Assembly: GCF_016613415.1 (NCBI RefSeq)
Contig: NZ_JACWCT010000027.1
Location: 1-64,000, forward strand
Reading direction: 5' to 3'
Length of the DNA: 64,000 nt
Source: Methylobacterium ajmalii
GTDB lineage: Bacteria > Pseudomonadota > Alphaproteobacteria > Rhizobiales > Beijerinckiaceae
Shown: in pieces, positions 15,804 through 24,582 of the stretch
How positions within the stretch are numbered: the first letter of the stretch is position 1
How the letters are laid out: the number at the start of each line of letters is the position of its first letter
Program-made: the position numbers and the translations under genes
Notes under the pieces: generated by a model
Databases searched by the model: none
Told to the model about the DNA's origin: nothing
What the model saw: only the letters and a program-made list of their open reading frames with translations

Positions 15804-17602
15804 TTGGCCGTCGCCTCCTCGCCCATCACCCGGAAGACCCAGATCACCCCGCCCTGCGGCAGGACGCTGACCCGGCGCTCCTCGGGGATGAGCGCGTTGA
15901 TGCCGGTCAGCATCCGCTCGGCGTCGACGCCCCAGCCGGCCTGGACCGCGACGTACTGGATCCCGTCGACCATGTAGCTCGACGGCACGCCGGTGACTCC
16001 GGAATTGAGCCGCGTCTCCCACAGCACCTTGCCGGTGGTGCCGTCGAGCGCCCGGAACTTCCGGTCGCTGGTGCCGCCGGCGAAGATCAGCCCGCTGCCG
16101 GTGGTGAGCAGCGGCCCCCAGTTCGCCGAATCCTGGAAGTCGTGCTGCCAGGCCTTCTTGCCGGTCTTCGGATCCCAGGCCTGGATCGCCCCGATGGCGA
16201 AGGGCTTCGACTTGTCGACCCCGTCGCGCAGGCGCAGCGAGTTCAGCACCTCGTCGATCGGGATGCCGATATAAAGTTCGCCCGGCTTGCGTGTGCCGGC
16301 CTGGGCGCCGGCCAGCTCCGAGCACAGGTTGTCGTTGGACGGGATGTAGAACAGCCCGGTCTTCGGGTTGTAGGCCTCCGGTGGCCAGTCCTTCCCGCCC
16401 CACAGGCCGGGGCAGAAGGCGGCGCGCCGGTTGATGCCCGGGATCTTGGACTGGTCGTAGGTCGGCCGGCCGGTCTTCGGATCGAGCGAGGCGAAGACGT
16501 CCTGGTGCACGAACGGCTTGCCGTCGACGAAGCTCAACGGCCCGTCCTTGCTGCGCTCGAGCGTCCAGAGGTAGCCGTTGCGGCCGGCATGGATCGCGGC
16601 GGGGATCTTCCTGCCGTCGCGCTCGATGTCGATCAGCACCGGCGCCGAGACCTCGTCCCAGTCCCAGGCGTCGTTCCAGTGATACTGGTGGTGGCCCTTG
16701 ATCTTGCCGCTGTCGAGGTCGAGCGCGACGACCGACGAGGTGTAGAGGTTGTCGCCCGGCCGCGCGTCCGGCGTCCAGGGCCCGCCGTTGCCGGTGCCGA
16801 AATAGGCGAGGTTGGCGGCCGGGTCGTAGCTGCCCTGGATCCAGACCGAGCCGCCGCCGGTCTTCCAGGAATCGCCCTTCCAGGTGTCGGCCGCCGGGTC
16901 GCCGGGGCCGGCGACCGTGTAGGTCTTCCAGGCCTCGTGGCCGGTCTCGGCGTCGAGCGCCGTGATGAAGCCGCGCACGCCGTACTCGCCGCCGGAGACG
17001 CCGACGACGACCTTGCCCTTGGCCACCAGCGGCGAGAGCGTCATGTAGTAGCCGTCCTGCCAGGGGGCGACGCACTTCTCCCACTTCACCTTGCCGGTGG
17101 TGGCGCCGAGCGCGACCACGCAGGCATCGGTGGTGGTCATGTAGACGCTGTCGCCGTAGAGCCCGACGCCGCGGTTGGTCGGATGGAGCTGGGACAGCTC
17201 CGGCGGCAGCTCCTTCTGGTAGCGCCACAGGATCTCGCCGGTGCGGGCGTTGATCGCCATCACCTGGGCCTGCGGGGTTGTGACGAACATCACCCCGTTG
17301 TTGACGATCGGCGGGGCCTGGTGGCCTTCGCTGACGCCGGTCGACAGGCTCCAGGCCGGGACGAGCTTGGTGACGTTCTTGGCGGTGATCTGGTCGAGCG
17401 GGGAATAGCCCCAGCTCTGGTAGTTGCCTCGGTATTGCAGCCAGTTCTCCGGCTCGGGATTCGCGAGCCGCTGGTCGGTGACCGGCTTGTAGTCGACCTT
17501 GTCGGCCGGGCCGGCCTTGGCCGGCGCACCGGCGAGCGCGAGGGCCACCGCACAGGGCGCGACCGCGGTGAGCCAGTGCCTGGCCCGAACGAGACGTGAC
17601 AT
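15800..17602 (-). CDS. PQQ-dependent alcohol dehydrogenase, lanthanide-type motif
   Basis: A 600-residue periplasmic quinoprotein with a signal peptide (1-30, ends APAKA) and an eight-bladed propeller of tryptophan-docking repeats such as ALDAETGHEAWK and ALDGTTGKVLWE. Metal-site residues of the methanol dehydrogenase group can be placed: Glu206 in GGEYGVRG, Asn272 in GTGNGGPW and catalytic Asp314 in AWDWDE. Asp316, two residues on, is the extra acidic residue typical of lanthanide enzymes (XoxF, ExaF). The vicinal Cys pair normally before the NRG motif is absent (LHPTNRG, 139-145). No CxxCH haem site exists. ATG at 17602 follows AGGAG. It is flanked by a Rieske gene and an exported-protein gene; substrate unknown. 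Confidence 0.88.
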   Translation of the reverse strand: MSRLVRARHWLTAVAPCAVALALAGAPAKAGPADKVDYKPVTDQRLANPEPENWLQYRGNYQSWGYSPLDQITAKNVTKLVPAWSLSTGVSEGHQAPPIVNNGVMFVTTPQAQVMAINARTGEILWRYQKELPPELSQLHPTNRGVGLYGDSVYMTTTDACVVALGATTGKVKWEKCVAPWQDGYYMTLSPLVAKGKVVVGVSGGEYGVRGFITALDAETGHEAWKTYTVAGPGDPAADTWKGDSWKTGGGSVWIQGSYDPAANLAYFGTGNGGPWTPDARPGDNLYTSSVVALDLDSGKIKGHHQYHWNDAWDWDEVSAPVLIDIERDGRKIPAAIHAGRNGYLWTLERSKDGPLSFVDGKPFVHQDVFASLDPKTGRPTYDQSKIPGINRRAAFCPGLWGGKDWPPEAYNPKTGLFYIPSNDNLCSELAGAQAGTRKPGELYIGIPIDEVLNSLRLRDGVDKSKPFAIGAIQAWDPKTGKKAWQHDFQDSANWGPLLTTGSGLIFAGGTSDRKFRALDGTTGKVLWETRLNSGVTGVPSSYMVDGIQYVAVQAGWGVDAERMLTGINALIPEERRVSVLPQGGVIWVFRVMGEEATAK

Positions 17603-17823
17603 GCTGCTCTCCTGACAGACGGGGACGGGCAGGGGCCGGCCCGGCATTTCCTCGATCTCGGTGCTTTTGCCCGATTGATTGTCCGGACCCGCGTCGTTGC
17701 TGCGCGAGCCCCGGTCTCTCCTCGGCGAGGACCGACAGGGTTGCCGTCCTCGTCTAGGGTCGGACAGCGCGGCGGCGCTGCCGTTCTCATCGCGAGGCGG
17801 CGCGGGCGCCGCCTCGAACCCGC

Positions 17824-18393
17824 TCAGGCGGCGCCCGGCCCCGGCTTGCCGATGAAGCCGCCGGCCACCATGAGCGCGCCGCCCTCGCCCCTGGCCAGCG
17901 GCAGGACCGGCAGGCGCTTGCGCGCCGGCCCCTTGGCGACCCGTCCGCCCTCGGCGGGCAGGAACTCGGAATGGTGGCAGAAGCAGCTCAGGCGCTTCGT
18001 CTCGTGGTTCCAGCCCGAGATGGTGCAGCCCTGGTGCGTGCAGACGCCAGAGAGCGCCACGACGCCCTCGACCGCGTGGGCGCGCTGGTCCTCGGCGACC
18101 TGATCGGGGGCGACCCGCACCAGGATGATCTTGGAAAAGCGCGAGCCCTCGCGCCGGACGCCCTGCGGATCGACCGCCACCGCCTCGATGAGTTCGCCGC
18201 CGACCGGCAGGCCGTCGAGCGTCACGGCCTGCCCCGCCTTCGCCCCGTCGGCCAGCACCAGCCGGTCGCCCTTCTGCGGCAGCGTGTCCTCCGGCCCCGC
18301 GAAGGCGGCGCCCCCGGCCGCGCAGCAGGCAACGGCTCCCATCACGACGCTGCGCCGGTCGAGACCGGGCGCGCGCTGCCCCTCACGAGCCAT
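17824..18393 (-). CDS. Rieske [2Fe-2S] protein with Tat-type leader
   Basis: A 189-residue protein with a leader containing RR (LDRRSVVMGAVACCAAGG, about 11-28), the pattern of a Tat signal or anchor as in other exported Rieske proteins. Cluster ligands are in CTHQGC (118-123) and CFCHHSEF (137-144); Pro of the usual CPCH is Phe and Gly is His. It would carry electrons on the periplasmic side. No cytochrome b or c1 gene is nearby, so it is not the bc1 subunit. It lies about 220 bases upstream of the quinoprotein gene on the same strand, after GGGAGG. A role as electron acceptor of that dehydrogenase is my inference. Confidence 0.88.
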   Translation of the reverse strand: MAREGQRAPGLDRRSVVMGAVACCAAGGAAFAGPEDTLPQKGDRLVLADGAKAGQAVTLDGLPVGGELIEAVAVDPQGVRREGSRFSKIILVRVAPDQVAEDQRAHAVEGVVALSGVCTHQGCTISGWNHETKRLSCFCHHSEFLPAEGGRVAKGPARKRLPVLPLARGEGGALMVAGGFIGKPGPGAA

Positions 18394-18437
18394 CTTTCCT
18401 CCCGTTACACGTTCTTATGTTTTTCTAATTTCACCTA

Positions 18438-18465
18438 TGAGTAGCCGACAGGGTGCGGGCGTCAA
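18438..18465 (-). promoter_or_regulatory. Candidate promoter of the Rieske-PQQ dehydrogenase unit
   Basis: On the minus strand TTGACG (18465-18460) is followed after 16 bases by TACTCA (18443-18438), about 45 bases before the Rieske start, in a locally A+T-rich stretch. The -35 is good and the -10 is weak. No operator was recognised. Confidence 0.35.
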
Positions 18466-18561
18466 CCCGCTTCGTGTCGGGATGTCGTCGTTTCGACGTG
18501 GCGCGACGCACGCTCTACTTGGTGCGACGCGAGAGCGACTTGTGCAATGCAATAGAGCGCG

Positions 18562-19143
18562 TCAGCGGGCCAGGGCCGCCCGGAGCGTCGCGGCCAGGGC
18601 GTCCGGGTCGATCCCGTTCGGCAGCCGCGCCATCACGTCGCCCGCCGGGCCGACGAGGAAGAGGTCGCCCGGATGGTCCACCACCCCGTCGTGACGCCGG
18701 ATCGGGGCCGCGACCGCGGCCGCGAGGGCGTCGATCACCGCGACAGGGCCGGTCACCGCCACGATGGCGGGATGGAAGGTGTCGAGGTAGCGGGCGAGCG
18801 CCGCGGGACCGTCGCGCTCGGGATCGGCCGCGACCAGCACCGGCACCAACCGGGCCAGCAGGGCGGGGGGCAACTCGTCGAGGGCCTGGGTCACGGTCAT
18901 CAGCGCGGTCGGGCACAGGTCCGGGCAGCGCGTGTAGCCGAAATAGACCAGGCGCAGGCGCCCGGCGAAGCGGGCCTCGTCGAGCACGGCGCCGGTCTGG
19001 TCGACGAGACCGTGCCCGGCCGGCCAGGCCAGGGAGCCGGAGGCGGGACGCGCGGCGGGCGCGCCGACGGCCCCGCCCGCAAGGAGCAGCGCCAGCGAGA
19101 GCACCCGGGCCACCGGCCGCACCCTTGCCGAGACGGAAAACAT
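18562..19143 (-). CDS. SCO1/SenC-family copper/thiol protein
   Basis: A 193-residue thioredoxin-fold protein with a hydrophobic leader (about 10-28). The SCO motif CPDLCP has Cys73 and Cys77, and the distant copper-ligand His157 lies in DHPGDLFLVG. Family members deliver copper to the CuA site of cytochrome oxidase or keep its cysteines reduced, on the outer face of the inner membrane. I chose the Met at 19143; one eight codons upstream is possible. It is encoded upstream of the Rieske and quinoprotein genes on the same strand, separated by 168 bases, suggesting a respiratory theme for the locus. Confidence 0.88.
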   Translation of the reverse strand: MFSVSARVRPVARVLSLALLLAGGAVGAPAARPASGSLAWPAGHGLVDQTGAVLDEARFAGRLRLVYFGYTRCPDLCPTALMTVTQALDELPPALLARLVPVLVAADPERDGPAALARYLDTFHPAIVAVTGPVAVIDALAAAVAAPIRRHDGVVDHPGDLFLVGPAGDVMARLPNGIDPDALAATLRAALAR

Positions 19144-19424
19144 GGCTTCGACCCTGCACCCCGCCATGACTTAAAGCGTCTCCGCGGGCCGGCGCCAGCG
19201 ACCGGCAGACGATGTCGCGGGGTTATTCCCGCACCTCGCAGGGTCGTGATGGCGCGATGTGAGCCGGGAGACGACACGCGATGCCACGCTGATCGCGAAA
19301 GGACTTCCTTAACCGCTCCATGCCGCCCCGGCGGCATTCGGGCGGATTCGCACGATCGTCGCAGGTCGCCGTTAAGGCTGCCTGGCCCAATGTTGCTGGA
19401 GCGGAAACAATCGGCGGCGAGGCC

Positions 19425-19904
19425 ATGGCGATCATCAAGCAGCTCATCACCACCTCCGGGCCGCTCCTGGCCTATCTCGGTGCGATGCCGCTCGCGCGGA
19501 TGATCCCGTTCCGATCGCGCTCCGCCCCGCCGCTCCTCGACGGCCCGGTGCAGCGCACCGTCGACTTCCCGGCGGTGCAGCCGCCGGCCGAGCCCTATGC
19601 CTGGCCGCGCTCGCACATCCTGTCGGGCGATCCGGTCCAGACCGCGACCTATATCTACACCAGCCCCGACGGCCTGTTCGCCGCCGGCATCTGGACCTGC
19701 GCGATCGGCAAGTTCCGCATCGATTTCGGCCGGGCCGAGTTCATCCAGATCCTGGAGGGCGAGGTGATCGTCACCGACGCCGAGGGCACCGCCCGCACCT
19801 ACCGGGCCGGCGACGCCTTCGTCACGCCGAAGGGCTTCTCCGGAACCTGGGACGTGATCGCACCGATCAAGAAGCACTTCACCTGGTACGGCTCTGGGGA
19901 GTGA
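19425..19904 (+). CDS. Cupin-domain protein (DUF861-like)
   Basis: A 159-residue protein with a single cupin barrel in its C-terminal half. The string YIYTSPDGLFAAGIWTC ... RAEFIQILEGEVIVTD ... YRAGDAFVTPKGFSGTW ... KKHFTWYG is typical of the DUF861/EutQ-like cupin_3 group. The usual metal-binding His residues are largely missing, so catalysis is doubtful. ATG at 19425 was chosen over an upstream frame opening at 19320. It is convergent with the SDR gene, with a strong hairpin between them. Function unknown. Confidence 0.78.
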   Translation: MAIIKQLITTSGPLLAYLGAMPLARMIPFRSRSAPPLLDGPVQRTVDFPAVQPPAEPYAWPRSHILSGDPVQTATYIYTSPDGLFAAGIWTCAIGKFRIDFGRAEFIQILEGEVIVTDAEGTARTYRAGDAFVTPKGFSGTWDVIAPIKKHFTWYGSGE

Positions 19905-20207
19905 GTCAGCGTTGCCGGACGGGCGCGATACCGCTTCGGGAGACAAACGGCCGATCCGGTTCGGCATCCCAGGGTGAGGCTGCCGAATGGGTATAACGTT
20001 CCGGCGATGAGAAAAATATCAGAGCCTGTTTGAGAAAAAATTGATGTAACTGAGACTATCCTACCCTGCCACCTCAGGATGAGGTGATAGGGTAGGATAT
20101 CTGAAGATCGCTGTCGGCGTTGGCCAGTCACAATCAAACAGACAGGCTCGCAGCTGACTAGCTTCGCACAGCAATCGGCAAGTGCGGCCCCAACCCCGGG
20201 GCGGCGA
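19905..20207. other. Intergenic region between convergent genes
   Basis: About 300 bases holding the hairpin at 20057-20099 and a lower-G+C stretch (19995-20055). No reading frame or RNA gene is evident. A weak 112-codon minus-strand frame is a shadow of the cupin gene. Confidence 0.5.
20057..20099. repeat. Long hairpin with shared CCTCAGGATGAGG core
   Basis: The outer arms TATCCTACCCT/AGGGTAGGATA (11 bp) and inner arms CACCTCA/TGAGGTG (7 bp) form one 43-base hairpin with small internal loops. The core is the same 13-base motif that ends the palindromic element at 15074-15195. It sits between the convergent cupin and SDR genes and may act as a terminator as well as being a dispersed repeat. 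Confidence 0.75.
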
Positions 20208-20936
20208 TCACAGATCGAAGTTCGTCGGCAGCATCACCACGTCGCGGATGGTCATGCCGCGCGGGCGCGTCAGCATGAACATCACCACGTTCGCCACCTC
20301 CTCTGGCTCAAGCAGGCTGCCGGAGGCGCGGGCCTCCGCCAGCTTCTCGGGCGGCCAGTCGGCGAGGAGCGCGGTGACGACCGGGCCGGGCGAGATCGCG
20401 CCGACGCGGATGCCGTGCTTGAACACCTGCCGGCGGGTCGTCTGGACGAAGCAGTTGATCGCCCATTTCGACGAGGCGTAGACCGGCTCCCACGGCGTCG
20501 GGTAGTGGGCGGCGAGCGAACTCGTCAAGATGATGTCGCCCGAGCCGCGCGCGATCATGTGCGGCAGCACGTCGTGGACGTTCTTCATCACGACGTTGAC
20601 GTTGAGATTCAGCATCCGGTCGATCGCCGCCGACTCGTTGTCCACGAGGTCGCCGCCGACGTACGTGCCCGCGTTGGCGTGCAGGATGTCGAGCCGGCCG
20701 GCGGCGTCCAGGATCCGCGGCAGCAGACCGGCGCAGGCGGCGGGATCGAGGAGGTCGAGGGGCAGCGCGAGCGCCGCCGCGCCGTGCCGGGCGCACAGGC
20801 CGGCGAGCGCCGCCTCGTCCCGGTCGACGAGGACCACGCGGGCACCCGCCGCCAGCATCGCCTCGGCGCTCGCGAGCCCGATGCCCGACGCCGCGCCGGT
20901 GACCGCCGCGACCTTGCCGTCCAGTTCGCCCGCCAC
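20208..20936 (-). CDS. Short-chain dehydrogenase/reductase (SDR)
   Basis: A 242-residue classical SDR. It has the cofactor motif TGAASGIG (about 13-20), NAG in the third strand region, a catalytic Ser in LTSSLAAHYPTP and YASSK as the YxxxK pair. An acidic residue (VLVDRD) at the end of the second strand suggests NAD(H) preference. GTG start at 20936 has GGGGGGAG upstream. Substrate unknown; a sugar-alcohol or similar polyol is typical of this subgroup. The adjacent patatin-like gene on the same strand ends 24 bases upstream and may be co-transcribed. Confidence 0.9.
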   Translation of the reverse strand: MAGELDGKVAAVTGAASGIGLASAEAMLAAGARVVLVDRDEAALAGLCARHGAAALALPLDLLDPAACAGLLPRILDAAGRLDILHANAGTYVGGDLVDNESAAIDRMLNLNVNVVMKNVHDVLPHMIARGSGDIILTSSLAAHYPTPWEPVYASSKWAINCFVQTTRRQVFKHGIRVGAISPGPVVTALLADWPPEKLAEARASGSLLEPEEVANVVMFMLTRPRGMTIRDVVMLPTNFDL

Positions 20937-20959
20937 GGTAACTCCCCCCGTCGTTCGCG

Positions 20960-22156
20960 TTACCGCAGCGCCAGCGCGGGCACCGCCGGCTCGCCGTCGC
21001 GCGGCAGGTTCGTCTGCCACACCGTGCCGCTGCTGCCCTTCTGGTATCCGTCGTCGTAGAGCTTGCGCATGTAGGCGGTGTCGAAGCCCTGCGAGGCCGG
21101 GACCTCCGGAATGCGCCGGTCGATGTAGGTCAGGTTGAAGCCCATGCCGTTGCGGCGGGCGAAGGCGTAGGTGCTGGCGAGTGTGGCCCGTGCGCGGGAG
21201 CGCCCGACGGTCGAGAGCGAGCGCACGGCGATCGGCAGGGTGCCGTTCTGGACGAGGTCGAAGCTCGGCTCGATGCGGCCGTTGATGACGACGTAGATGT
21301 TGGGCTTGCCGCGGCTCTCGGCGATGCGCCCATCCTGGGTCAGGAAGGCCTCCGGCAGGGTGAAGACCGGGGTCACCACCGAGCCGTCGACATGCATCTC
21401 CTGGAAGGCGTGGTTGCCGGCCTGGGCGTCGATCAGCATCGGCGGGAAGACCGCCGGCACGCTGGCCGAGGCGGTCAGCACGTCGCGGAAGAGGTCGCGG
21501 GCGTTGGGCTGGCCGCTCGCCGCGATGGCGCCCATGTCCCAGATCACGGCGCGCTGCGAATCGAGGTTGGTGGTGACGACGAGGAGGCGCCGTCCCTTGT
21601 TATGCTCCTCGGCCACCGCCGCGATCAGGTCCGGGGTGACGTAGCGCCCGACGAGGTCGCGCAGGCGCGCGTCGCCGAACAGGCCGTCGCCGGTCAGCAC
21701 GTTGAGGGGGTTGGGCGAGCGAACGAGCGTAGCGGCCTCGCCGCTGGTGTAGATCTCGCGCAGGTACCCGTCATAGGCGGGGCCCAGGAAGGCGAAGGGC
21801 GCGATGAGCGCGCCGGTCGAGACGCCCGAGACCATGGTGAAGTTCGGCCGCCGGCCGGTCTGGCTCCAGCCGTTGAGCACGCCGGCGCCGTAGGCCCCGT
21901 CGCCGCCGCCGCCCGAGAGGGCGAGGTAGCTGAACGGCTCGCGCGAGCCCTTCACCTGGTCGGCGACCGCGGCGAAGCTGCGGGCCGAGCCGTCGGCCCA
22001 GAACCGCACCTCGGGGGCCTGGCCCGGCACGGTGGCGATGGCGGCCTCCGCGGCCGTGTAGGGCGCGCGCGGCAGCGACGCGCAGGCGGCGGCCTGCGCC
22101 CCGATCAGGGCGACCGCGAGGCCGCGCATCCAGGTCGATCGATGGGACACGATCAT
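20960..22156 (-). CDS. Patatin-like phospholipase, exported
   Basis: A 398-residue protein. A signal peptide or possible lipoprotein leader (RGLAVALIGAQAAACASL, with a weak lipobox) precedes a patatin domain. The Gly-rich oxyanion loop is SGGGGDGAYGAG, the nucleophile elbow GVSTG holds the catalytic Ser, and the catalytic Asp lies in HVDGSVV (DG motif). It would hydrolyse phospholipids or acyl esters in the periplasm or outer membrane. The C-terminal third (from about 290) is less typical. It lies between the SDR gene and tyrA; the 108-base gap from tyrA makes an operon with tyrA uncertain. Confidence 0.88.
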   Translation of the reverse strand: MIVSHRSTWMRGLAVALIGAQAAACASLPRAPYTAAEAAIATVPGQAPEVRFWADGSARSFAAVADQVKGSREPFSYLALSGGGGDGAYGAGVLNGWSQTGRRPNFTMVSGVSTGALIAPFAFLGPAYDGYLREIYTSGEAATLVRSPNPLNVLTGDGLFGDARLRDLVGRYVTPDLIAAVAEEHNKGRRLLVVTTNLDSQRAVIWDMGAIAASGQPNARDLFRDVLTASASVPAVFPPMLIDAQAGNHAFQEMHVDGSVVTPVFTLPEAFLTQDGRIAESRGKPNIYVVINGRIEPSFDLVQNGTLPIAVRSLSTVGRSRARATLASTYAFARRNGMGFNLTYIDRRIPEVPASQGFDTAYMRKLYDDGYQKGSSGTVWQTNLPRDGEPAVPALALR

Positions 22157-22263
22157 TGCACCACGAGTTTCACCACGCCGCCCTCGCCGGGGAGTATCCG
22201 ACGAAGACGACGAAACGGCAACGCTTATGGCAAAGCTCGAGCGGTGGAACGGTTCCGCCGTCT

Positions 22264-23196
22264 CTATTCCGCCGCCTTGGGTCCACCGCCGCGGCGGCCG
22301 AAATCCGGCTCGGCGGTCTCCTGGCCCATGGCGACGATGCCGCGGCGGATGGCGCGGGTGCGGGTGAACAGGGCGTGCAGCGCCTCGCCGTCGTCCCAGC
22401 GGATGGCGCGGGCGAGCGCCGACAGGTCCTCGTTGAAGCGTCCCAGCATCTCCAGCACCGCCTCCTTGTTGGTGAGGAAGATGTCGCGCCACATCGTCGG
22501 GTCGGAGGCGGCGATGCGGGTGAAGTCGCGAAAGCCGCCGGCCGAGAACTTGATCACCTCGGACTGGGTCACGGTCTCGAGGTCGGCGGCGGTACCGACG
22601 ATGTTGTAGGCGATGAGGTGCGGGACGTGGCTGGTGATCGCCAGCACCAGGTCGTGATGGGCCGGCGTCATCGTCTCGACGACCGAACCCAGCCCCTCCC
22701 AGAAGCCGCGCACTCGCGCCACCGCCGCCGGGTCCGTGCCCTCCGGCGGGGTGAGGATGCACCAGCGGCCGTGGAACAGGGCGGCGAAGCCCGCATCCGG
22801 CCCCGAATGCTCGGTGCCGGCGACCGGGTGGGCGGGCACGAAGCTCACGCCCTCGGGCAGATGCGGGGTGGCGGCCGCCACCACCGCGGCCTTGACCGAG
22901 CCGACGTCGGACAGGATCGCGCCGGGCGCGAGCGCCCCGGCGATCTCGGCGGCCACCGCCCCGATGGCGCCGACCGGCACGCACAGGATCACGAGGTCGG
23001 CCCCCGCCACCCCGGCGGCGAGGTCGGTCGTCACGGTGTCGGCGAGGCCGAGCGCCCGCACGCGGTCGATCACGCCCTCGTCGCGGTCGACCGCGACGAT
23101 CTCGCGGGCGAGCCCGCCCGCCCGGGCGCCCCGGGCGAGCGAGGAGCCGATCAGCCCGAGGCCGACGAGCGCCAGGCGCCGGAACGGCTCAGCCAC
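22264..23196 (-). CDS. tyrA: Prephenate/arogenate dehydrogenase (TyrA)
   Basis: A 310-residue NAD(P)-dependent enzyme. The Rossmann motif [12 protein letters not shown] is at the N-terminus and an Asp-containing VAVDRD ends the second strand. The substrate-binding [10 protein letters not shown] block (about 122-131) is diagnostic of the TyrA family. It converts prephenate or arogenate towards tyrosine. There is no fused chorismate mutase or ACT domain. It overlaps the end of hisC by 8 bases. This hisC-tyrA pair is usual in Hyphomicrobiales and implies the aminotransferase supplies the last step of tyrosine and phenylalanine synthesis. The last 12 residues are Gly/Lys-rich. Confidence 0.93.
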   Translation of the reverse strand: MAEPFRRLALVGLGLIGSSLARGARAGGLAREIVAVDRDEGVIDRVRALGLADTVTTDLAAGVAGADLVILCVPVGAIGAVAAEIAGALAPGAILSDVGSVKAAVVAAATPHLPEGVSFVPAHPVAGTEHSGPDAGFAALFHGRWCILTPPEGTDPAAVARVRGFWEGLGSVVETMTPAHHDLVLAITSHVPHLIAYNIVGTAADLETVTQSEVIKFSAGGFRDFTRIAASDPTMWRDIFLTNKEAVLEMLGRFNEDLSALARAIRWDDGEALHALFTRTRAIRRGIVAMGQETAEPDFGRRGGGPKAAE

Positions 23197-24301
23197 GCGG
23201 CTCGCCCTTCATGAAGGCGGTGAGGGCCGCCACCAGGGCCTCGTTGGATTCGGCGGCGCCGATCGTCAGGCGCAGCGCGTTCGGCAGGCCGTAGGCCGCC
23301 ACCCGGCGCAGGATCATCCCGCGGGCGGTGAGGTAGGCGTCGGCGTCGGCCGCGGTGCGGCCGGCCTCCTCGGGGAAGTGGATCAGCACGAAGTTGCCGA
23401 CGCTTGGCGTCACGGTCAGGCCGAGGCCTTCCAGCGCCTGCGTCACCTTCGGCAGCCAGGCGTCGTTGTGGGCGACCGCGGCGGCGATGTGAGCGTCGTC
23501 GGCCATCGCGGCGGCGCCGGCGGTGATCGCCGCGGCGCCGAGGTTGAACGGGCCGCGGATGCGGTTGACCGCGTCGACGATGGCGGCGGGCGCCACCATC
23601 CAGCCGATGCGGAGCGCGGCGAGCCCGTACGCCTTCGAGAAGGTGCGGGTCATCACGACGTTCTCGGATTCGGAGACCAGCTCCAGGCCGGCCGCGTAGT
23701 CGTTGCGCCGGACGTACTCGGCATAGGCCGCGTCGAGCACCAGCAGCACCGACTTCGGCAGGCCGGCATGGAGGCGGCGCACTTCGTCGAACGGCAGGTA
23801 GGTGCCGGTCGGGTTGTTGGGGTTGGCGAGGTAGACGATGCGGGTCTTGTCGGTCACCGCCGCCAGGATCGCGTCGACGTCGGCCGTATGGTCGCGCTCG
23901 GGCACCACCACCGGCGTGCCGCCCGCCGCCAGGATGGCGATGCGGTACACCAGGAAGCCGTACTGCGAATAAACGCCCTCGTCGCCCGGGCCCATATAGG
24001 CGTAGGTCAGGAGAGACAGCAGCTCGTCCGAGCCGGCGCCGCAGACGATGCGCTCCGGATCGAGGCCGTATTTCTGGGCGATGGCCTGGCGCAGCTTGGT
24101 CGCCGAGCCGTCGGGATAGAGCTCCAGGTGCCCGGCCGTCTCCTGCATCGCCGCGATCGCCGCCGGGCTCGGGCCCATCGGGTTCTCGTTCGAGGACAGC
24201 TTGTGGAGCTTCACGCCGGCCGGCGCCGCGCTCTTGCCCGGGACATAGGCCTCGATCGCGAGGACACCGGGGCGCGGGACGGGGCGAAGGGCGGCGGACA
24301 T
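23189..24301 (-). CDS. hisC: Histidinol-phosphate/aromatic aminotransferase (HisC family)
   Basis: A 370-residue PLP enzyme of fold type [14 protein letters not shown] near the N-terminus binds the substrate phosphate in His[12 protein letters not shown] (about 156-166) is the PLP/substrate strand. The Schiff-base Lys lies in [17 protein letters not shown]. The start is Met at 24301; a longer frame to 24397 is proline-rich and unlikely. Coupled to tyrA, so in vivo it may act mainly on phenylpyruvate or arogenate, as do other HisC2-type enzymes; a dual role is possible. Confidence 0.92.
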   Translation of the reverse strand: MSAALRPVPRPGVLAIEAYVPGKSAAPAGVKLHKLSSNENPMGPSPAAIAAMQETAGHLELYPDGSATKLRQAIAQKYGLDPERIVCGAGSDELLSLLTYAYMGPGDEGVYSQYGFLVYRIAILAAGGTPVVVPERDHTADVDAILAAVTDKTRIVYLANPNNPTGTYLPFDEVRRLHAGLPKSVLLVLDAAYAEYVRRNDYAAGLELVSESENVVMTRTFSKAYGLAALRIGWMVAPAAIVDAVNRIRGPFNLGAAAITAGAAAMADDAHIAAAVAHNDAWLPKVTQALEGLGLTVTPSVGNFVLIHFPEEAGRTAADADAYLTARGMILRRVAAYGLPNALRLTIGAAESNEALVAALTAFMKGEPRG

Positions 24302-24582
24302 GGGCGGACCTGGGTTCGGGGGAGGATGGGGAACCTGAAGCCGTCTAGAACAAGTCGGCGGTTTGGGAAACGGCGCCGGAGCGGGGGAGGGCTGCATGCG
24401 CGCACGCTTCCGCGGACGGGGCTGTGCGCTCCCGCCCGTTTCGCCGGCCAGCCGCCGGGCGCCCGGTAGCGCGGGCGGCCGGGGAGCGATAAACCGGGCC
24501 TCAGCGATGCCGCCCGCCCCGGCGCGGCCGAGACCCGCCGGATCATGCGCCGCCAGCCCCCCCGCTCCCTCCGCTATCCGAC

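Noticed and set aside
18562-18660. Possible small RNA or frame after the SCO gene
   Set aside because: This is the 3' coding part of the SCO gene itself.
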